Origin: Sulfurovum sp.
GTDB lineage: Bacteria > Campylobacterota > Campylobacteria > Campylobacterales > Sulfurovaceae
DNA: 9,552 bases
Direction of reading: 5' to 3'
NCBI GenBank assembly: GCA_030626265.1
Contig: DAOUPF010000026.1
Span: 1-9,552, forward strand
This document shows, piece after piece, positions 7,063 through 9,552 of the stretch. Under the pieces are notes generated by a model that was given only the letters and a program-made list of their open reading frames with translations, was not told where the DNA came from and searched no databases. Each line of letters begins with the position of its first letter. Within the stretch, counting starts at the first letter, position 1. Both the position numbers and the translations under genes were made by a program.

Positions 7063-7090
7063 CCATAAATACAAATAAAAAGGATACATC

Positions 7091-7297
7091 ATGGGTATAA
7101 ATGACATCATAGATGAAGCGTTGGCATTGAACCCAGATGATAGATATATACTTATAGATACTTTGGTCTCTAGCCTTTCAAAATCCAATGATAACTTATC
7201 CCATTTAGACATAGAGGTAGAAAAAGGTTTAAACTCAAAACTAAGCCAAAAATCACATAAAACAATCTTTGAAGACTTAAAATCAAAGTATGTATAA
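7091..7297 (+). CDS. Antitoxin, addiction-module component family
   Basis: A 68-residue protein resembling the putative addiction-module component family (TIGR02574/PF09720 type). The N-terminus DIIDEALALNPDDRYILIDTLVSSL (from 5) matches its helical pattern of an Ala-Leu-rich start followed by x-x-E/D-R and a leucine-rich stretch ending in SL. The C-terminal KTIFEDLKSKY corresponds to its conserved 'P-W-E-E-V' tail, here with Phe in place of Trp. Such antitoxins bind and neutralise a RelE/ParE toxin encoded directly downstream. ATG 7091 has AAAAAGGA upstream. The stop overlaps the toxin start by 8 bases. Codon use is clearly more AT-rich than in the ileS-guaB block. Confidence 0.8.
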   Translation: MGINDIIDEALALNPDDRYILIDTLVSSLSKSNDNLSHLDIEVEKGLNSKLSQKSHKTIFEDLKSKYV

Positions 7298-7583
7298 TAT
7301 CAAATACACAGAGTTAGCTGAGGCTGATTTGAGTGACCTGTTTAGTATTATATATGATGATAAACCAGCGGTTGCGATAAAGTATATAGATAAACTAGAC
7401 AAGTTTATAAAACTGTTAGAAGAAAACCCATTTATGGGTGTAGAGTGTAAACATAAGAAAATTGACAGAGAGTGTAGAATATTGATTTATGAAAACTACT
7501 TGATATTTTATACAGTACAAGAAGAAGAGGTAATTATTATTAGAATTTTGAATGTACATCATGACTATGGTAATAAGCTTTAA
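7290..7583 (+). CDS. RelE/ParE-superfamily toxin
   Basis: A 97-residue protein with the RelE/ParE layout. There is an N-terminal beta strand (YNIKYTELAEADLSDL), a helical hairpin in the first half (AVAIKYIDKLDKFIKLLEENP), and a C-terminal sheet containing RECRILIYENYLIFYTVQ, then VIIIRILNVHHDYGNK. The Arg followed by alternating hydrophobics, and the closing 'I-x-x-V-x-H-x-x-x-D-Y', are typical of ParE-like members. Superfamily members either cleave ribosome-bound mRNA or poison gyrase; which applies cannot be told from sequence. Its start lies within the antitoxin gene (8-base overlap), as expected for coupled translation, and both genes should share the promoter at 7050-7062. Confidence 0.85.
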   Translation: MYNIKYTELAEADLSDLFSIIYDDKPAVAIKYIDKLDKFIKLLEENPFMGVECKHKKIDRECRILIYENYLIFYTVQEEEVIIIRILNVHHDYGNKL

Positions 7584-7614
7584 ATAAAAGTAACAACTAA
7601 CACAGGAAAATAAA

Positions 7615-8223
7615 TTGCTAGAACTATTAACACTATACACCATTGGACTCATGGGTTCTGCTGTGCCTGGACCTGATATACTATATATCACTAGAACTAC
7701 ACTAGATCGTAAGCTGATAGCTGGCTGGGTGGCAGCTTCTGGGGTGCTATTTGCATCTTTGTTTTATCTGAGTGCTGCTGGACTTGGACTTGGTGCTGTA
7801 GGACAAAATCCATACTTTCAGCTCTTTATCGGTACTTTTGGTTCTATCTATTTGCTATGGATAGCCAAGAGTATATGGAATGAAACTCTCCATATGGATA
7901 ACAGACATGACAAAGATGGACGCAAACTGCATATATTTATCAAAGGTATGGCAGTTCACCTATCCAACCCTAAGGCTATCATATTTTTCTCTGTTATTCT
8001 AGCACCATTTTTGAGTAAAGGAAATCTACCCCTACAGATACTAGTTCTAACCATGGGGCATACTACTACATTTTTTGGTATAGCATATTTTGTCAGTAGG
8101 TTTGACAACTTTTTTACACCTCATAGGACGATGGTTATCAACCGTGCATCAGCTATATTATTTAGCTTTTTTGCTCTGGAGTTGATACGCAACTCTTGGC
8201 TTGCTTTGCAAAGTATTACCTAA
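7615..8223 (+). CDS. LysE/RhtB-family amino-acid exporter
   Basis: A 202-residue inner-membrane protein of the LysE/RhtB family, which exports amino acids or related metabolites. The signature appears near the N-terminus as GSAVPGPDILYITRTTL (14-30), followed by alternating hydrophobic segments: about 37-58, 65-82, 108-132 with the usual HLSNPKAIIFFS block, 140-157 and 174-190. Five to six helices and about 200 residues are normal for the family. The start is TTG 7615: AGGA lies 7 bases upstream, and the family motif would be almost at the N-terminus if the first ATG (codon 11-12 region) were used. It begins 31 bases after the toxin gene without a terminator. Its 3' end overlaps the RND gene on the other strand by 66 bases. 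The substrate is unknown. Confidence 0.9.
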   Translation: MLELLTLYTIGLMGSAVPGPDILYITRTTLDRKLIAGWVAASGVLFASLFYLSAAGLGLGAVGQNPYFQLFIGTFGSIYLLWIAKSIWNETLHMDNRHDKDGRKLHIFIKGMAVHLSNPKAIIFFSVILAPFLSKGNLPLQILVLTMGHTTTFFGIAYFVSRFDNFFTPHRTMVINRASAILFSFFALELIRNSWLALQSIT

Positions 8224-9552
8224 TTCATCCCTCTCATACCATTTGCGTAACCAACTATCCAGAGGATACATAAATTTATAAATTGCTGGGACTACCAGTA
8301 GAGTAAGTATAGTAGAACTCACTAGCCCACCTATGATGGCTAGTGCCATAGGTGCATTGCCTTCTGAGCCTGCACCTGTACCAAATGCTAGTGGTATCAT
8401 GGCTCCTATCATAGCAAAAGTGGTCATGAGGATTGGGCGTAGTCTTTTCTCTCCTGCTTGTAGTATCGCTTCATCAAGTTCTAGTCCATCTTTGATGGCT
8501 TTGTTTGCGTAGTCTACTACTAGTATGGCATTCTTGCCCACCATTCCTAGTAACATAATGATACCAATCATGACAAATAGACTGAAGTTGTTGTCTGTGA
8601 GATATAGGGCTACCATCACACCAGTAAATGATAGAGGCATAGATACCATGATGATGATAGGCTGTATCAGTGACTCATACAAGGCTGCTAGGATAAGGTA
8701 TATGAGTATCACGGCTAGAGCGATAGCAGCAGCAAATGCCTCTCCTGTCTCTTGCATATTTTCTATATCTCCTGTATAGCGATATGAGTACCCCACAGGA
8801 AGCAGTGGCTCTAGTTTTTCTGTGATTTGAGCCATGACTACATCTAGGCTTGCCCCATATAGTCCAGTAGTGACCATTACTTTTCGCTCCATATCATAAC
8901 GGTTGATAGAGGACAAGTTACTACTCTTTTTAAACTCTACAAGACCATCTAGAGATACAAGTTCGCCTTGGATATTTCTGACTTGGAGTGTCCGTATATC
9001 CTCTATACTATCTCTAAATTCATTATCAAAACGCAAAGTGATATCAAACTCTCGTCCATTCTCTTCGTAGTATGAGATAGGGCTATCGCTAGAGTAGGCA
9101 CTACCTAGTACTGCTGCTATGGCTTGAGCACTGACTCCTGCTCTCTGAGAATTTTCCCGTAAAATAGTGACTGAGATTTGAGGTTTGCCTTTCTCATAAT
9201 CTCGGTCGATATCTACTAGCCCATCTATACTAGCCATCTCTTGCATGAGTTTAGATGATATCTCATCCAGAGTATCTAGGTCGCTTCCTGTGATGACTAC
9301 TTGTACGGGAGCATTGCTAGCACCTGTATCAAATGGAGGGATGTCCTCTACTGTAACAATCATATCTTTGATGGATTTGAACTCATCTCTGTACTTTTGA
9401 GTGATAAATTCTTGGGATACTCCTACTCTCTTGTCTTTTGTGACGAGTTTAGCGTATATCTTTGCTTTGTGAGTCTCATGAGCAGCTGTGTATGCAACAG
9501 AGAGGATAGTATAGTCTACTAGCTCATCTGCACGTATCTTTTCTAAAAGTGG
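8158..9552 (-). CDS. RND efflux pump, HAE-1/AcrB-like, C-terminal part (5' end outside window)
   Basis: The frame is open through the right edge, giving the last 464 residues of a protein usually of about 1,030. The internal ATG at 9363 is not the start. Visible parts are the second periplasmic porter region, then five transmembrane helices (TM8-TM12) at roughly 272-292, 294-319, 323-348, 372-393 and 400-426. TM10 contains GMVGKNAILVVDYA. Its Lys (about residue 340 of the visible part) corresponds to the proton-relay Lys940 of AcrB. RPILMTTFAMIGAMIPLA and ALAIIGGLVSSTILTLLVVPAIY are typical HAE-1 sequences, so a drug or amphiphile proton antiporter is more likely than a metal (HME) pump. Adaptor and outer-membrane factor genes would be expected outside the window. 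The last 21 codons plus stop lie antisense to the LysE-type gene. Confidence 0.93.
   Translation of the reverse strand, partial: PLLEKIRADELVDYTILSVAYTAAHETHKAKIYAKLVTKDKRVGVSQEFITQKYRDEFKSIKDMIVTVEDIPPFDTGASNAPVQVVITGSDLDTLDEISSKLMQEMASIDGLVDIDRDYEKGKPQISVTILRENSQRAGVSAQAIAAVLGSAYSSDSPISYYEENGREFDITLRFDNEFRDSIEDIRTLQVRNIQGELVSLDGLVEFKKSSNLSSINRYDMERKVMVTTGLYGASLDVVMAQITEKLEPLLPVGYSYRYTGDIENMQETGEAFAAAIALAVILIYLILAALYESLIQPIIIMVSMPLSFTGVMVALYLTDNNFSLFVMIGIIMLLGMVGKNAILVVDYANKAIKDGLELDEAILQAGEKRLRPILMTTFAMIGAMIPLAFGTGAGSEGNAPMALAIIGGLVSSTILTLLVVPAIYKFMYPLDSWLRKWYERDELGNTLQSKPRVAYQLQSKKAK

Noticed and set aside
8525..9522. Plus-strand frames (84 and 73 codons) opposite the RND gene
   Set aside because: They are antisense to a clearly recognised transporter and have no start signals.
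1..9552. CRISPR array, intact insertion sequence or prophage
   Set aside because: No regularly spaced repeats, intact transposase, integrase or phage-structural reading frame was seen on either strand.

Overview
The window reads as a chromosomal stretch of a Campylobacterota (Epsilonproteobacteria) genome, probably near Sulfurovum or Sulfurimonas. This is inferred from gene order (ileS, a tiny membrane-protein gene, gatA, guaB), from an AT-leaning composition rich in CTA, ATA and AGA codons, and from protein character. No database search was possible. The left end (1-801) carries, on the minus strand, pncC followed by tRNA-Lys(UUU) and a tRNA-Glu(UUC) cut by the window edge. The two tRNAs have their own full-consensus sigma-70 promoter just after the pncC stop codon. 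pncC is divergent from the next operon and may be read from a leaderless mRNA.

The centre (802-6758) is a tightly packed plus-strand operon: ileS, a 45-residue single-helix membrane protein with no gap on one side and a one-base overlap on the other, gatA, guaB, and an 83-residue membrane-anchored EF-hand protein. The themes are translation (isoleucine charging; amidation of mischarged tRNA) and GTP supply. The most striking feature is an in-frame TAG at codon 277 of gatA. The reading frame on both sides is intact and strongly GatA-like, so one codon breaks a gene that should be essential in this lineage. A 12-bp perfect inverted repeat holds both the guaB stop codon and the Shine-Dalgarno sequence of the EF-hand gene, which suggests translational coupling.

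From 6759 to 7614 lies a compositionally different, AT-rich accessory patch. It has a 332-base gap with no clear gene, then a type II toxin-antitoxin pair (an addiction-module antitoxin and a RelE/ParE-like toxin, 8-base overlap) with its own promoter. A LysE/RhtB-family exporter follows from a TTG start. On the minus strand at the right end is the C-terminal half of an RND (HAE-1/AcrB-like) efflux pump, whose last 21 codons and stop overlap the lysE-type gene tail to tail.

I found no CRISPR array, intact insertion sequence, prophage or obvious new multi-gene defence system. The best leads are the gatA amber codon, the guaB/EF-hand hairpin, the hairpin that could misfold the tRNA-Glu precursor, and the small conserved-looking membrane proteins.
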